Shown: positions 16,215-25,985 of the stretch, in pieces
Layout of the letters: the number at the start of each line of letters is the position of its first letter
Position numbering within the stretch: the stretch's first letter is position 1
From: Proteobacteria bacterium ST_bin11
GTDB lineage: Bacteria; Pseudomonadota; Gammaproteobacteria; Methylococcales; Methylomonadaceae
Length of the DNA stretch: 52,588 nucleotides
Direction of reading: 5' to 3'
Assembly: GCA_002083615.1 (NCBI GenBank)
Contig: MSXO01000014.1
Coordinates: forward strand, 1,907-54,494
The notes under the pieces: generated by a model
Seen by the model: only the letters and a program-made list of their open reading frames with translations
Told to the model about the DNA's origin: nothing
Database searches by the model: none
Translations under genes and position numbers: made by a program

Positions 16215-16478
16215 TCAAGCCATCGCGCGCAGTCTGTCGTTAAGTCTGCTTTTGCTGCGAGCGGCTTTATTTTTATGGATCAGGCCTTTGTTAACGGCCG
16301 AATCGATAACGGGAACGGCGGTTTTAAACGCGGCTTGAGCTTGTTCTTTATCGCCAGCTCTGACAGCGGCGATCACTTTTTTAACGAAAGTGCGTAGGTT
16401 GCTGCGCTGTCCTGCATTGCGAATACGGCTTTTCTCAGCCTGACGCGCTCTTTTTCTAGCTTGTGGTGAATTAGCCAT
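16215..16478 (-). CDS. rpsT: 30S ribosomal protein S20
   Basis: An 87-residue, strongly basic, all-helical protein, with the family start MANSPQARKRARQAEK and end KSRLNDRLRAMA. S20 binds 16S rRNA at the base of the body of the small subunit. It is divergent from murJ, the classical gammaproteobacterial arrangement, and has its own terminator. Length and sequence are standard. Confidence 0.97.
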   Translation of the reverse strand: MANSPQARKRARQAEKSRIRNAGQRSNLRTFVKKVIAAVRAGDKEQAQAAFKTAVPVIDSAVNKGLIHKNKAARSKSRLNDRLRAMA

Positions 16479-16580
16479 AGTCTATCAGTTCTTTTGAGTT
16501 AATCTGGAACCGAGTATTATCATTTTGGATGCTATGATTGTCAAATTTTTAGTGTTTACAAAAACTATCTGAGGCCTGCA

Positions 16581-18128
16581 GTGAGCAAGCAGCTGTTTAA
16601 ATCCACCGCAATCGTCAGCAGCATGACCATGATTTCACGAGTCATGGGCTTTGCCAGAGATATGTTATTTGCCAATATTTTCGGCGTCAACGCGGCCACC
16701 GATGCATTTTTCGTGGCCTTCCGGATTCCGAACTTCCTGCGCCGCTTATTCATGGAAGGCGCATTCGCTCAAGCCTTTGTGCCGACGCTATCGGATTATA
16801 ACGAAAAGGGCAGTCTCGAAGCTTTACAGTTGTTTATCGACCGGACTGCCGGCACCTTGGCAGTCCTGTTGGTGTTATTCACGGTAATCGGCGTCATTGC
16901 TGCACCATTACTGATTTTGCTGTTCGCACCTGGTTTTTTATGGGAAGGCGACCAGTATGAACTAGCCGTGCAAATGCTCCGCATTACTTTCCCGTATTTG
17001 TTTTTCGTTACACTGGTTGCGTTCGCCGGGGCCATTTTGAATGCGCGCGGTAAATTCGCAATTCCGGCCCTGACCCCTGTATTACTGAATATTTGCATGA
17101 TAGGTGCCGCAATCTGGCTTGCGCCGTTAATGGCGGAACCGATCATGGCTTTGGCCTGGGGCGTGTTCGGCGCCGGCGCAATGCAATTATTGTTTCAAAT
17201 CCCAGCGCTTGTGCGGCTGGGTTTACTGCCTCGACCACGCTGGGGTTACCGAGACCCCGCCGTGAAACGCATGCTAAAACAGATGCTGCCGGCAATTTTC
17301 GGGGTCTCCGTAGTGCAAGTCAACTTATTGCTTGGCACCTTGATCGCGTCGTTTTTAAGCTCGGGTAGCGTTTCCTGGCTATATTACTCTGATCGGCTCG
17401 TGGAGTTTCCACTGGGGATTTTGGGTGTGGCTCTGGCGACTGTGATTTTGCCGAAATTGTCGGAGAATCATGCTGCTGACGATACCTTAGCCTTTTCCAA
17501 GGCTCTGGATTGGGGTTTAAAACTGGTATTGCTAATCGGATTGCCCGCTACGCTGGGTTTGACACTGCTGGCGGAACCCTTGTTATCGACGCTGTTTCAA
17601 TATAATGAATTCGGCAGCGAAGATGTGCGCATGGCCGGTAAAAGTCTGATGGCTTATGCGCTGGGTTTATTGGCATTTATGCTGATTAAGATCCTGGTCC
17701 CAGGCTTCACCTCGCGTCAGGACACGCAAACACCGATGCGGCTTGGTATGTATACCATCGCCGCGAACATCGCATTCAGCATCCTGCTGGCATTCCCGTT
17801 AGCGCATGCTGGCATCGCCTTGGCAACGACCTTATCCGCTTACCTAAACGCGCTACTCCTCTTGGCTAGACTAGTAAAGGCCAGAGTTTATCGACCGTGC
17901 GAGCAGTGGTTGTTATATGGCCTGCGAATTGCCGCAGCCAACGCACTTATGTCGACGTTTTTGTACTACTTTGTTGATACAACACTTTGGCTGGATTGGA
18001 GCGCCTCACAACGAGGCTTGCATCTGGGAATAACAATTGGCTTGGCAATCTTGATTTACGGTTTAGCACTGGTAATGCTGGGCATCAGACCCAGACACAT
18101 CGGCTTCCAAACACCCGCACCGACTTGA
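16581..18128 (+). CDS. murJ: Lipid II flippase MurJ
   Basis: A 515-residue polytopic inner-membrane protein of the MviN/MATE-like superfamily that flips lipid II for peptidoglycan synthesis. It starts with GTG 16581 (SKQLFKSTAIVSSMTMISR) and carries the typical segments GFARDMLFANIFG, DAFFVAFRIPNFLRRLFMEGAF and about 14 hydrophobic helices. The ribosome site is GAGG. The position next to, and divergent from, rpsT is conserved in many gammaproteobacteria. No oddities. Confidence 0.95.
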   Translation: MSKQLFKSTAIVSSMTMISRVMGFARDMLFANIFGVNAATDAFFVAFRIPNFLRRLFMEGAFAQAFVPTLSDYNEKGSLEALQLFIDRTAGTLAVLLVLFTVIGVIAAPLLILLFAPGFLWEGDQYELAVQMLRITFPYLFFVTLVAFAGAILNARGKFAIPALTPVLLNICMIGAAIWLAPLMAEPIMALAWGVFGAGAMQLLFQIPALVRLGLLPRPRWGYRDPAVKRMLKQMLPAIFGVSVVQVNLLLGTLIASFLSSGSVSWLYYSDRLVEFPLGILGVALATVILPKLSENHAADDTLAFSKALDWGLKLVLLIGLPATLGLTLLAEPLLSTLFQYNEFGSEDVRMAGKSLMAYALGLLAFMLIKILVPGFTSRQDTQTPMRLGMYTIAANIAFSILLAFPLAHAGIALATTLSAYLNALLLLARLVKARVYRPCEQWLLYGLRIAAANALMSTFLYYFVDTTLWLDWSASQRGLHLGITIGLAILIYGLALVMLGIRPRHIGFQTPAPT

Positions 18129-18213
18129 GATTCTCTGCGACGCCACCATTGTCATGTAGAATGCACCGCAAACAGCGGTTTCCGTAATGATTCAACATAA
18201 TAATCAGTAAGCT

Positions 18214-19041
18214 ATGAAAACAAAAACAATCGGTTTTATTGGTGGCGGCAATATGGCCACCAGTCTAATCAGCGGCTTGATTGCCAGCGGTCATTCAGCG
18301 CAGCAAATCTGGGTATCGGATACCGCGCCGGCCACTTTGCAGGCCCACGCCGATCAACTTCAGGTCAATACCACCACGAGTAATGAGACAGTCGTTAACG
18401 AAGTCGAAGTAGTGGTGCTAGCGGTTAAACCGCAAATCCTGCGTGATGTTGCTTTGCAAATCGCCCCCAGCCTGAAACAAAAAAATGCGCTGGTAGTATC
18501 AATTGCCGCCGGCATTTCCCAGAAAAGTCTGTCCAAATGGCTAGGGAGCGAGATAGCTATCGTGCGCTGCATGCCCAATACGCCGGCATTGGTGCAAACC
18601 GGCGCCACCGCACTACATGCCAACATCAATGTGGACGAAGAACAAAAGGATCTGGCCGAAAATATCTTACGGGCAGTGGGTTTGGCATTATGGGTAAGCG
18701 ACGAAAGTCAACTCGACGCCGTGACCGCAGTATCCGGCAGTGGACCGGCTTATTTTTTCCTGCTGATGGAAGCAATGGAAAAAGCGGCCCTGGAATTGGG
18801 GCTGGACGAGCGTTCCGCTAGATTGCTGATTCAGCAAACTGCTTTGGGCGCCGCCAAAATTGCGCTGGAATCGCCCGAATCGCCCGCCCAGTTGCGCGCC
18901 AGAGTCACCTCACCAGGCGGTACGACTCAAAAAGCCATCGAAACATTTGTCCAAAACGGTTTTATCGAACTAGTTACCAAAGCTTTGCATGCCGCCAGAG
19001 ACCGTTCGATTGAAATGTCAACACAACTAGGAGCCGACTAA
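18214..19041 (+). CDS. proC: Pyrroline-5-carboxylate reductase
   Basis: A 275-residue enzyme that reduces pyrroline-5-carboxylate to proline with NAD(P)H. The Rossmann motif IGFIGGGNMATSL is at the N-terminus, the family signature AVSGSGPAYFFLLMEAM is about residue 170-188, and RARVTSPGGTTQKAI lies in the dimer and substrate-binding C-terminal domain. The stop overlaps the next start by TAATG. The proC-yggT linkage is common in proteobacteria. Confidence 0.96.
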   Translation: MKTKTIGFIGGGNMATSLISGLIASGHSAQQIWVSDTAPATLQAHADQLQVNTTTSNETVVNEVEVVVLAVKPQILRDVALQIAPSLKQKNALVVSIAAGISQKSLSKWLGSEIAIVRCMPNTPALVQTGATALHANINVDEEQKDLAENILRAVGLALWVSDESQLDAVTAVSGSGPAYFFLLMEAMEKAALELGLDERSARLLIQQTALGAAKIALESPESPAQLRARVTSPGGTTQKAIETFVQNGFIELVTKALHAARDRSIEMSTQLGAD

Positions 19042-19616
19042 TGGGCAGTAATTACATGACCGACCCGATAGTGTTCCTGATCGACACACTGTTTTCTTTA
19101 TATATTTTAGCGGTGGCCTTGCGCTTCTTGTTGCAATGGACCCAAGCAGATTTTTACAACCCGGTTTCGCAATTCTTGGTAAAAATCACCCATCCGCCAT
19201 TGCGGATCATGCGCAGATTTATTCCTTCGATTGGCCGGATCGATAGTTCGTCCTTAGTGCTGGCATTGTTGCTGCAAATAATCGCCAACTTTTCGATATT
19301 GGCGATTAAAGGTCTGTCGGTCAGTTTCGTCGCGTTGACGCTATTGTCGTTTACCGACTTATTGAAGATGCTGATCGATATTTTCGTTTACGCCATTTTT
19401 GCCGGCGCCATCCTGAGTTGGTTCGCCCCCGGCAGTTACGGATCCGCTTCATCGATCTTGTTCAGTTTGACCGACCCACTACTGAACGTGTGCCGTAAGG
19501 TATTGCCCGATATGGGCGGAATAGACCTATCGCCGTTGTTAGCGTTGGTATTGTTGCAACTGGCAAAAATGATGATTTTGCCGCCACTGCATCAATTGGT
19601 CAGCCTACTGGGCTAA
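19041..19616 (+). CDS. yggT: YggT-family membrane protein
   Basis: A 191-residue integral membrane protein with two copies of the YggT domain, each with two hydrophobic helices and a short amphipathic link. Typical motifs are visible: ALRFLLQWTQADFYNPVSQFL and the NPVSQ/ITHPPLRIMRR and LFSLTDPLLNVCRK units. The role is not well defined; links to osmotic stress, cell division and membrane-protein topology have been proposed. It is coupled to proC through TAATG at 19041. Confidence 0.9.
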   Translation: MGSNYMTDPIVFLIDTLFSLYILAVALRFLLQWTQADFYNPVSQFLVKITHPPLRIMRRFIPSIGRIDSSSLVLALLLQIIANFSILAIKGLSVSFVALTLLSFTDLLKMLIDIFVYAIFAGAILSWFAPGSYGSASSILFSLTDPLLNVCRKVLPDMGGIDLSPLLALVLLQLAKMMILPPLHQLVSLLG

Positions 19617-19637
19617 GTCTCAGCTAGTATTTTGCCC

Positions 19638-20639
19638 ATGCGACAGGTCGCCATCAACCGCACACCCATATTGGCTCTAGCCTTGCTGCTTGCAATGGCC
19701 GAACCGGCTTATGCCAAAAAAATGTACCGTTGGGTAGATGAAAACGGCAACGTCTATTTCTCCGACCAAGTGCCGCCCGACCAGGTAAAACACAAACGGG
19801 AAACCTTGAGCGAGAAAGCTCGCGTACTCGATGTGCTGGAAAAAGCCAAAACCGCTGAGCAAATCGCTCAACAAAAACGACTGGATGCCCTGCGAAAAGA
19901 ACAAGAAAAGATCATTGCCAAGCAAAATGCCAACGACAAAGTCCTGCTGAGCACTTTTCGTAGCGTCGAAGATATGAATAAAGCCTTGAACAATAAGATG
20001 GCCTCCCTTGATGCCGGACAAAAAGTGATTGAAGGCAATATTGAGCGCATTCAACAGCAATTGCAGCAGCAACAGCAACAAGCCGCCAACCTTGAGCGCG
20101 GTGGCAGCAAGATCCCGCCGAAGTTACTGGCGGATATCGCCGCCAGCAAACAACAGATAGATGCGGGCAAACAGGAACTTTTGCGTCACCAACAAGACCG
20201 ACAAACCACCGAAAAAGAATTTAAAGCAGACATTGCTCGCTTTCAGTTTCTCACCCAGCCGAACAACGAGGGCAAACCGAACAATGGGGAAAGTCTAGCG
20301 GCCAGCAACGCCAGAAACGAACTCGGCCTGTTTGTTTGTGAAGACCCTGCGCAATGCAAAAAAGCCTGGATCATCGCCGCAGAGTTTGTCGCAGCACACT
20401 CGACCACCGGCCAAGACGTTGAAAGCGAAAAACTTATCATGCGCGCGGCACCACAGAAAGACGACGATTTAAGTCTGTCGGTATCGCTGCTAGAGCATAA
20501 CAACACTTTGCAGATATTTCTTGACATCCGCTGCCGCCAATCCAGCATAGGCAACGAATTATGTTCAGGAGCAAAGGCGCAGAGCATTCGTCAAGCCTTT
20601 GCTCCCTTTATTCAGTCCAGCCTAGCGGCGCAACAATAG
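19638..20639 (+). CDS. DUF4124-domain periplasmic coiled-coil protein
   Basis: A 333-residue exported protein. A signal peptide (ALALLLAMAEPAYA) is followed at once by the DUF4124 motif KMYRWVDENGNVYFSDQVP. Residues about 60-205 form a charged coiled coil with a glutamine run near 145-152. The C-terminal 100 residues form a compact domain with CEDPAQCKKAW and a conserved-looking cysteine pair. ATG 19638 is preferred to TTG 19632. The last 18 bases overlap the 3' end of argB on the other strand. Function is unknown. Confidence 0.8.
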   Translation: MRQVAINRTPILALALLLAMAEPAYAKKMYRWVDENGNVYFSDQVPPDQVKHKRETLSEKARVLDVLEKAKTAEQIAQQKRLDALRKEQEKIIAKQNANDKVLLSTFRSVEDMNKALNNKMASLDAGQKVIEGNIERIQQQLQQQQQQAANLERGGSKIPPKLLADIAASKQQIDAGKQELLRHQQDRQTTEKEFKADIARFQFLTQPNNEGKPNNGESLAASNARNELGLFVCEDPAQCKKAWIIAAEFVAAHSTTGQDVESEKLIMRAAPQKDDDLSLSVSLLEHNNTLQIFLDIRCRQSSIGNELCSGAKAQSIRQAFAPFIQSSLAAQQ

Positions 20640-21527
20640 GGTTCCAACCCCCTGGTCAGTAAACAGTTCCAGCAGCACCGCGTGATCGACGCGCCCATCG
20701 ATAATATGCACACTCGTGACGCCGCCTTTCAGCGCATCGGTCGCGCAGCGGGTTTTCGGGATCATCCCGTCTGAAATAGTGCCGTCAGCGATCAGATTAT
20801 CAATATCAGTCAAGGTCAGGCCAGTCAGCAAATTACCCTGTTTGTCCATAATGCCGGGGATATTGGTCAATAGCATCAGCTTTTCAGCTTTTAATACTTC
20901 CGCTACCTTACCCGCGACCAGATCCGCGTTGATGTTATAGGAGTGTCCGTCTTTACCCACGCCGATGGGCGCGATCACCGGAATAAAGTCGCTATTACCT
21001 AGCATTTCTACCACGGCCGGATCGATGCTGCTGACCTCGCCGACATGACCCAGATCGATAATTTCCGGCGCATCCTCCAAAGTCGCGCCAGCCTTAGTCA
21101 TATTAATTTTACGGGCGTGGATGAAATTTCCGTCTTTGCCGGTCAGGCCGACGGCTTTGCCGCCTTGCATATTGATCATGTTCACGATCTCTTTATTCAC
21201 CAGACCGCCCAACACCATTTCGACCACATCCATGGTTTCGCTATCGGTAACACGCATGCCGTCGACAAACTCAGAGGTTTTACCCAAGCGTTTTAACAAA
21301 TCGCCAATTTGCGGACCACCGCCATGCACCACGATAGGATTGATTCCCACCAGCTTCATCAACACGATGTCACGGGCGAAACTCTGTTTCAATGCATCGT
21401 CGATCATCGCATTGCCGCCGAATTTAATCACAACGGTTTTGCCCTTAAATTTTTGAATATAAGGCAAGGCTTCGATAAGAACGTGGGCAATCTGGTGCGC
21501 GTTTTTTTCTTTCATAATCGCTAACAT
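20622..21527 (-). CDS. argB: Acetylglutamate kinase
   Basis: A 301-residue amino-acid kinase of arginine biosynthesis that phosphorylates N-acetylglutamate. Visible motifs: VVIKFGGNAMID, VVHGGGPQIG, the GFVDGMRVTD-type loop (EFVDGMRVTD), and SYNINADLVAGKVAEVL. The start may be ATG 21527 or ATG 21515; the first abuts the algC stop as TAAATG. It is the last gene of the coaBC-dut-algC-argB operon, as in pseudomonads. Confidence 0.95.
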   Translation of the reverse strand: MLAIMKEKNAHQIAHVLIEALPYIQKFKGKTVVIKFGGNAMIDDALKQSFARDIVLMKLVGINPIVVHGGGPQIGDLLKRLGKTSEFVDGMRVTDSETMDVVEMVLGGLVNKEIVNMINMQGGKAVGLTGKDGNFIHARKINMTKAGATLEDAPEIIDLGHVGEVSSIDPAVVEMLGNSDFIPVIAPIGVGKDGHSYNINADLVAGKVAEVLKAEKLMLLTNIPGIMDKQGNLLTGLTLTDIDNLIADGTISDGMIPKTRCATDALKGGVTSVHIIDGRVDHAVLLELFTDQGVGTLLLRR

Positions 21528-24056
21528 TTAAAAAGGTAGTTTGATGTCGGGTTTGATTTGCAGCATCAGCTGTCTGAATTGAGCTTGAATTCGCTGCATG
21601 GCATCCTGGCTATCGGCTTCGAAACGCACAGTCAAGACCGGTGTGGTATTGGACGCTCTGACCAAGCCCCAGCCGTCGGCAAATTCGACACGCATACCGT
21701 CGATATTGATAATTTTGCCGTCCTTGAACCTTGCCTGGCTGAATAGCTGTTCCACGAAGCGCACTCCTTCGCCTTCGGCCATCGGGACATGCAGTTCCGG
21801 TGTATTGATACTGTCAGGCAGATCGGCAAACACATCGCTACTACTGCGCATGTCGCCAGACAGAATTTCGATCAAGCGCGCAGCAGCGTATAAGGCATCA
21901 TCGAAACCAAACCAACGGTCATTGAAGAAAATATGCCCGCTCATCTCGCCTGCCAGTGCTGCAGCCGTTTCCTTGAGCTTGGCTTTCATCAGGGAATGAC
22001 CGCTTTTCCACATCAAAGGCCGTCCGCCGCGCTTAACAATTTGATCGTGCAAATGCCGGGAGCATTTCACATCGTAAATAATTTCCGCTCCGGGCTTATT
22101 CGCCAACACATCACGGGAATAGAGCATCATTTGCCGATCCGGCCAAATAATCTTGCCGCCGGAATCGACCACGCCGATCCGGTCGCCATCGCCATCAAAG
22201 GCCACACCGATATCCGCCTCGTAATGCTGCACGGCCTTAATCAAGTCAGCCAGATTTTCCGGCTTGCTGGGATCGGGATGATGATTGGGGAAATTGCCGT
22301 CAATATCGCAATACAACTCGATCACTTCGCAACCCATGGTACGCAACAGAATCGGCGCCAACTGTCCGGCAGCTCCATTGCCGCAATCGACAGCCACTTT
22401 CATCGGCCTGACCAAATGCACATCGTCGGAAATCATGCCGATATATTCGTTACTGAATAGGCTGTTCAGCTCAACGGAACCGGGCTGTCCCTCGCTAAAG
22501 TCGCCGGCTTCGATGCGTTTTTTTAGGAGTTGTATCTTGTCGCCGGATAGGGTTTCGCCATTCAAAACCAGTTTTAGGCCGTTATAGTCTGCTGGATTAT
22601 GGCTTCCGGTAATCATCACACCGCTGCGACCTTCGCTATGCTGGGTGACAAAGTACAGCAGTGGCGTCGGCACCAAGCCGATATTCAACACATCGCAACC
22701 TGCTTCGGTAATGCCTTTTGCCAAGGCATCCGCCAAACTCGGGCTGGATAACCGTCCATCCCTGCCCATGACGATAGTTTTGATATTCAACTGCCTGGCT
22801 TCGCTACCTAAAGCCCGACCGATATTAAGCACAGTTTCCGAGGTCAATCCCTTGCCGACGATACCGCGAATATCGTAAGTCCGAAAAACATCCGCAAAAG
22901 ACTCGCCTGCCGGCGGCGCAACGGCGACGGGCGTCGATTGCTCTGCGGATGCTGCCGCACCGAGCGCTATCGATTCGCCGAGATTAATCGGCGCCGTCGC
23001 CAGACTCACCGGCACACTGGCGTACTGTCCCGCTGTTTTCGGCGACTCTTCGATAAAATCGATGTCGAATGACTCGTCAAAAAAGTCATAGTCGCCCAAT
23101 TCTTCGGCGGCATTCTTCGGACTTTTTTCTTGTTCCAGGATGCGCTTAAACTGGGCCAAGGTGGAAATGATGGGGCGCATTTCGTCGAGCTGTACCGGAT
23201 AGTGTCCCACCTGCTTGCCGGTCATCATGTCTTTGGCGGCCTTTAAAACACTGCTTTGATCGTGATGAAGATAATCGGCCAACTTTCGATAACCGACAAA
23301 AAACGCTAAGCAGCCTAACAAGGCGGGAATCAGGATAATGCAGGAGAACAAAACGATATCCCCAGCACTGGTGCCGCCGCCTATTGAAAGCTCCAATGAC
23401 CATCGGCTGTTAGTCAAGGGCATCACTTGCGGCTCCTCGTTCTTCAACTCCGCAAGGCCAGCGCTGGCCAATACGGCTTGTTCTTGCTTGATCTCCACAT
23501 AGCCATTACTGACGGTAGTCTTGGTAATCAGCTGTTGCAACAAATCAGGTTTCAAACTGACCAAAATTACGCCGATTGCCTGCTGATTTTGGCTGACAGC
23601 CGCTGTCATCGCCAAATGCCGGTGTTCTCCCTCACCTTGCACAAAGGGCTTTTGCTTTGCGGTAAGTGTGGCTCGCACCATTTCTACATCGGCAAAGCCC
23701 ATATTCGGCAATTGGCTCAGATCCGGCTCGCTGACCGTTGCGGGCAACAATCTTACCCGCATGACCTGCGGAATCGCGTTCTGTAGCCGGATGGCTACAT
23801 TATCAAGCGCCGCTTGATTACTGCTATCGTTGGCAAGCACCGCCACCACATCCGGCGCTTGCGCCAGGCCATCAATCACCCGCTGTAAAGTCTCAATTTG
23901 GCTGGCGATACTGACGGTCATGCCGCTGGCAATGGCTGTGGTGCTGGCTTGTTGGGTTTCCCTGACTTGGGCCGAGGAAAACCAATAGGCGCCGCCGCCA
24001 GCCAATAACACCATCAATACCGAAATGCCGGCCACTATGCTAAAAATGCGTCCCAT
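21528..24056 (-). CDS. algC: Phosphomannomutase/phosphoglucomutase with a membrane-anchored sensor-like N-terminus
   Basis: An 842-residue protein in two parts. Residues 1-260 hold a first membrane helix (SVLMVLLAGGGAYWF), a periplasmic domain of about 200 residues resembling extracytoplasmic sensor domains, and a second helix (VLFSCIILIPALLGCLAFFVGY). After a linker, residues from about 388 form a complete AlgC-type mutase: RTYDIRG, the phosphoserine loop MITGSHNPADYNG (Ser485), the metal loop DGDGDR, and GEMSGH. It interconverts hexose 1- and 6-phosphates for exopolysaccharide and LPS. The long form is known in pseudomonads in this same operon. Confidence 0.93.
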   Translation of the reverse strand: MGRIFSIVAGISVLMVLLAGGGAYWFSSAQVRETQQASTTAIASGMTVSIASQIETLQRVIDGLAQAPDVVAVLANDSSNQAALDNVAIRLQNAIPQVMRVRLLPATVSEPDLSQLPNMGFADVEMVRATLTAKQKPFVQGEGEHRHLAMTAAVSQNQQAIGVILVSLKPDLLQQLITKTTVSNGYVEIKQEQAVLASAGLAELKNEEPQVMPLTNSRWSLELSIGGGTSAGDIVLFSCIILIPALLGCLAFFVGYRKLADYLHHDQSSVLKAAKDMMTGKQVGHYPVQLDEMRPIISTLAQFKRILEQEKSPKNAAEELGDYDFFDESFDIDFIEESPKTAGQYASVPVSLATAPINLGESIALGAAASAEQSTPVAVAPPAGESFADVFRTYDIRGIVGKGLTSETVLNIGRALGSEARQLNIKTIVMGRDGRLSSPSLADALAKGITEAGCDVLNIGLVPTPLLYFVTQHSEGRSGVMITGSHNPADYNGLKLVLNGETLSGDKIQLLKKRIEAGDFSEGQPGSVELNSLFSNEYIGMISDDVHLVRPMKVAVDCGNGAAGQLAPILLRTMGCEVIELYCDIDGNFPNHHPDPSKPENLADLIKAVQHYEADIGVAFDGDGDRIGVVDSGGKIIWPDRQMMLYSRDVLANKPGAEIIYDVKCSRHLHDQIVKRGGRPLMWKSGHSLMKAKLKETAAALAGEMSGHIFFNDRWFGFDDALYAAARLIEILSGDMRSSSDVFADLPDSINTPELHVPMAEGEGVRFVEQLFSQARFKDGKIINIDGMRVEFADGWGLVRASNTTPVLTVRFEADSQDAMQRIQAQFRQLMLQIKPDIKLPF

Positions 24057-24071
24057 GCTTAGAGGCTCCGC

Positions 24072-24527
24072 TCAGTGACGACCGCTGTGCCCAAAGCCGC
24101 CGCTACCGCGATGGCTTTCATCGAAATCGGCCACACATTCAAATTCTGCCTGCACCACAGGCACAAATACCATTTGCGCAATGCGCTCGCCTATCTCAAC
24201 GGTAAAAGCGCTATTGCCGCGATTCCAGCAGGAAATAAAAATCTGCCCCTGATAGTCGGAGTCGATCAAGCCCACCAAATTGCCCAGCACGATGCCATGC
24301 TTATGACCCAATCCGGAACGCGGCAGCAAGACCGCAGCTAAATGTGGATCGTCGATATGAATAGCTAGACCGGTGGGTATCAACGCGGTCTCCCCAGGTA
24401 GAATGGTCAAGGCCTGATCCAGGCAGGCGCGTAAATCCAGTCCCGCGGAGCCGTGTGTCGCGTAAGCGGGTAATTCAATCTCCTGGCCCAAGCGCGGGTC
24501 AAGAATTTTTAACTGGATTTTTCTCAT
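24072..24527 (-). CDS. dut: Deoxyuridine 5'-triphosphate nucleotidohydrolase (dUTPase)
   Basis: A 151-residue trimeric dUTPase that hydrolyses dUTP to dUMP and pyrophosphate. All five motifs are recognisable, including GSAGLDLRA, PRSGLGHKHGI, GLIDSDYQGQI, ERIAQMVFVP and the C-terminal RGSGGFGHSG. It overlaps the coaBC 3' end by 29 bases, as is usual for coaBC-dut pairs, and precedes algC by 15 bases. Confidence 0.97.
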   Translation of the reverse strand: MRKIQLKILDPRLGQEIELPAYATHGSAGLDLRACLDQALTILPGETALIPTGLAIHIDDPHLAAVLLPRSGLGHKHGIVLGNLVGLIDSDYQGQIFISCWNRGNSAFTVEIGERIAQMVFVPVVQAEFECVADFDESHRGSGGFGHSGRH

Positions 24528-25710
24528 GCAATTTCTCGGCTATCAAGGTAAGCAGTTGTGCGGCTAAAGTCTGTTTATCGGTCATCGGCAGGATTTGTTG
24601 ACCGCCGGGCCAAAATACTTGCAAGGCGTTGCTATCGCTCTCGAAACCGCCTTCAGTTTGCCCCACCCAATTGGCGGCGATCATGTCCAGATTTTTGGCT
24701 TGCAGCTTACGTTTGGCGTAATTTTCTAGATCGTTAGTTTCAGCGGCAAATCCCACAATAAACGGTTTTGGCTGCAAATCAGCCACTGAGGCGATGATAT
24801 CCGGATTTTTTACCAAGGCTATATTGCTGATGTCACCGGCTTTTTTAATCTTGCGATCAGCCAACTGTCGGGGACGGTAATCCGCTACCGCCGCAGCGCC
24901 AATGTAAACATCTGCGATCCGGCTATGCGATATTACCGCATCATACATTTGCAGGGCGGTTTCCACCGCAATAAGTTTGGCGCCCGGCGGCGGCGGCAAA
25001 CTGACCGGACCGCTTATCAGGGTGACATCGGCACCGCAAGATAAGGCTGCAGTTGCCAAGGCATAACTCATTTTGCCTGAACTACGATTGCTGATGTAGC
25101 GAACCGGATCCAGTGGTTCGCGGGTCGGTCCGGCACTGATGACTATCCGGATTCCATGGAGTAGGCCGGGTTGCGAATGCTCCAAAACTAGCCGACAAAT
25201 ATCCACCGGCTCGACCATCCGTCCCAAACCCTGCTCACCGCAGGCCTGTTCACCAGCGGCTGGGCCGATACAATGCACTCCGTGGAGTTGCAATCTAGCC
25301 ACGTTCTCCTGGGTTACGGACTTAGCCCACATCGCCTGATTCATTGCCGGCGCGACGAATACCGGACATTCAGCTGCCAGGTAGAGAGTAGATAGCAAGT
25401 CATCCGCCAAACCGTGAGCCATTTTTGCCAACATATCGGCGGTCGCCGGGGCAAGCAGCAAAATATCAGCCCAGCGGGCTAAATGGATATGGCTCATCGC
25501 CTGCTCCTGCTCGACATCCAGCAGATCGCTATGTACGGCATGCCCGCTCAAAGCCTGAAAGGTCAGCGGCGTGACAAACTGGCGAGCGGCGGAGGTCATC
25601 ACCACACGAACTTCATGGCCTTGCTTGCGTAACAAGCGCACCAGTTCCGCTGCTTTATAGCCCGCAATCCCGCCGCAAACCCCCAACAAAATTCGTTTGT
25701 TAATGTTCAT
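24499..25710 (-). CDS. coaBC: Bifunctional phosphopantothenoylcysteine decarboxylase/synthetase
   Basis: A 403-residue fusion enzyme of coenzyme A synthesis. The N-terminal CoaC part (about 1-190) is a flavin decarboxylase with GVCGGIAGYKAAELVR and the substrate motif APAMNQAMW. The C-terminal CoaB part ligates cysteine to phosphopantothenate (SAGPTREPLDPVRYISNRSSGKM). It is the first gene of the operon coaBC-dut-algC-argB. The ATG at 25710 fits the family. Confidence 0.96.
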   Translation of the reverse strand: MNINKRILLGVCGGIAGYKAAELVRLLRKQGHEVRVVMTSAARQFVTPLTFQALSGHAVHSDLLDVEQEQAMSHIHLARWADILLLAPATADMLAKMAHGLADDLLSTLYLAAECPVFVAPAMNQAMWAKSVTQENVARLQLHGVHCIGPAAGEQACGEQGLGRMVEPVDICRLVLEHSQPGLLHGIRIVISAGPTREPLDPVRYISNRSSGKMSYALATAALSCGADVTLISGPVSLPPPPGAKLIAVETALQMYDAVISHSRIADVYIGAAAVADYRPRQLADRKIKKAGDISNIALVKNPDIIASVADLQPKPFIVGFAAETNDLENYAKRKLQAKNLDMIAANWVGQTEGGFESDSNALQVFWPGGQQILPMTDKQTLAAQLLTLIAEKLHEKNPVKNS

Positions 25711-25985
25711 GCCCCAAAAAGATCAGTTCTTGGAATTATGGCAAACTCGACCTTTGATGTATAGGAACAGCTAATTTTGCAATCCGTCAGGGCAGCCAAT
25801 GCCTAAAACGAGGGTTTGCCTTAAAACTCAGCCCGAACATTGAACGTTTAAGCTGTATCGCGGAATAAACCGCAGAACAAGTTTCGCCTGTAGCAAAAGT
25901 TAAGCTGCACGACCTGACGGGACTCAAGCGACTGTTCAACACAATCCATATGGCATTTTAAATACAGCCCTAGAAAGGTAGAATC

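Noticed and set aside
21528..24056. Fusion of a sensor domain to AlgC as a new system
   Set aside because: A long AlgC with a membrane-anchored N-terminus in the coaBC-dut-argB operon is already known from pseudomonads.
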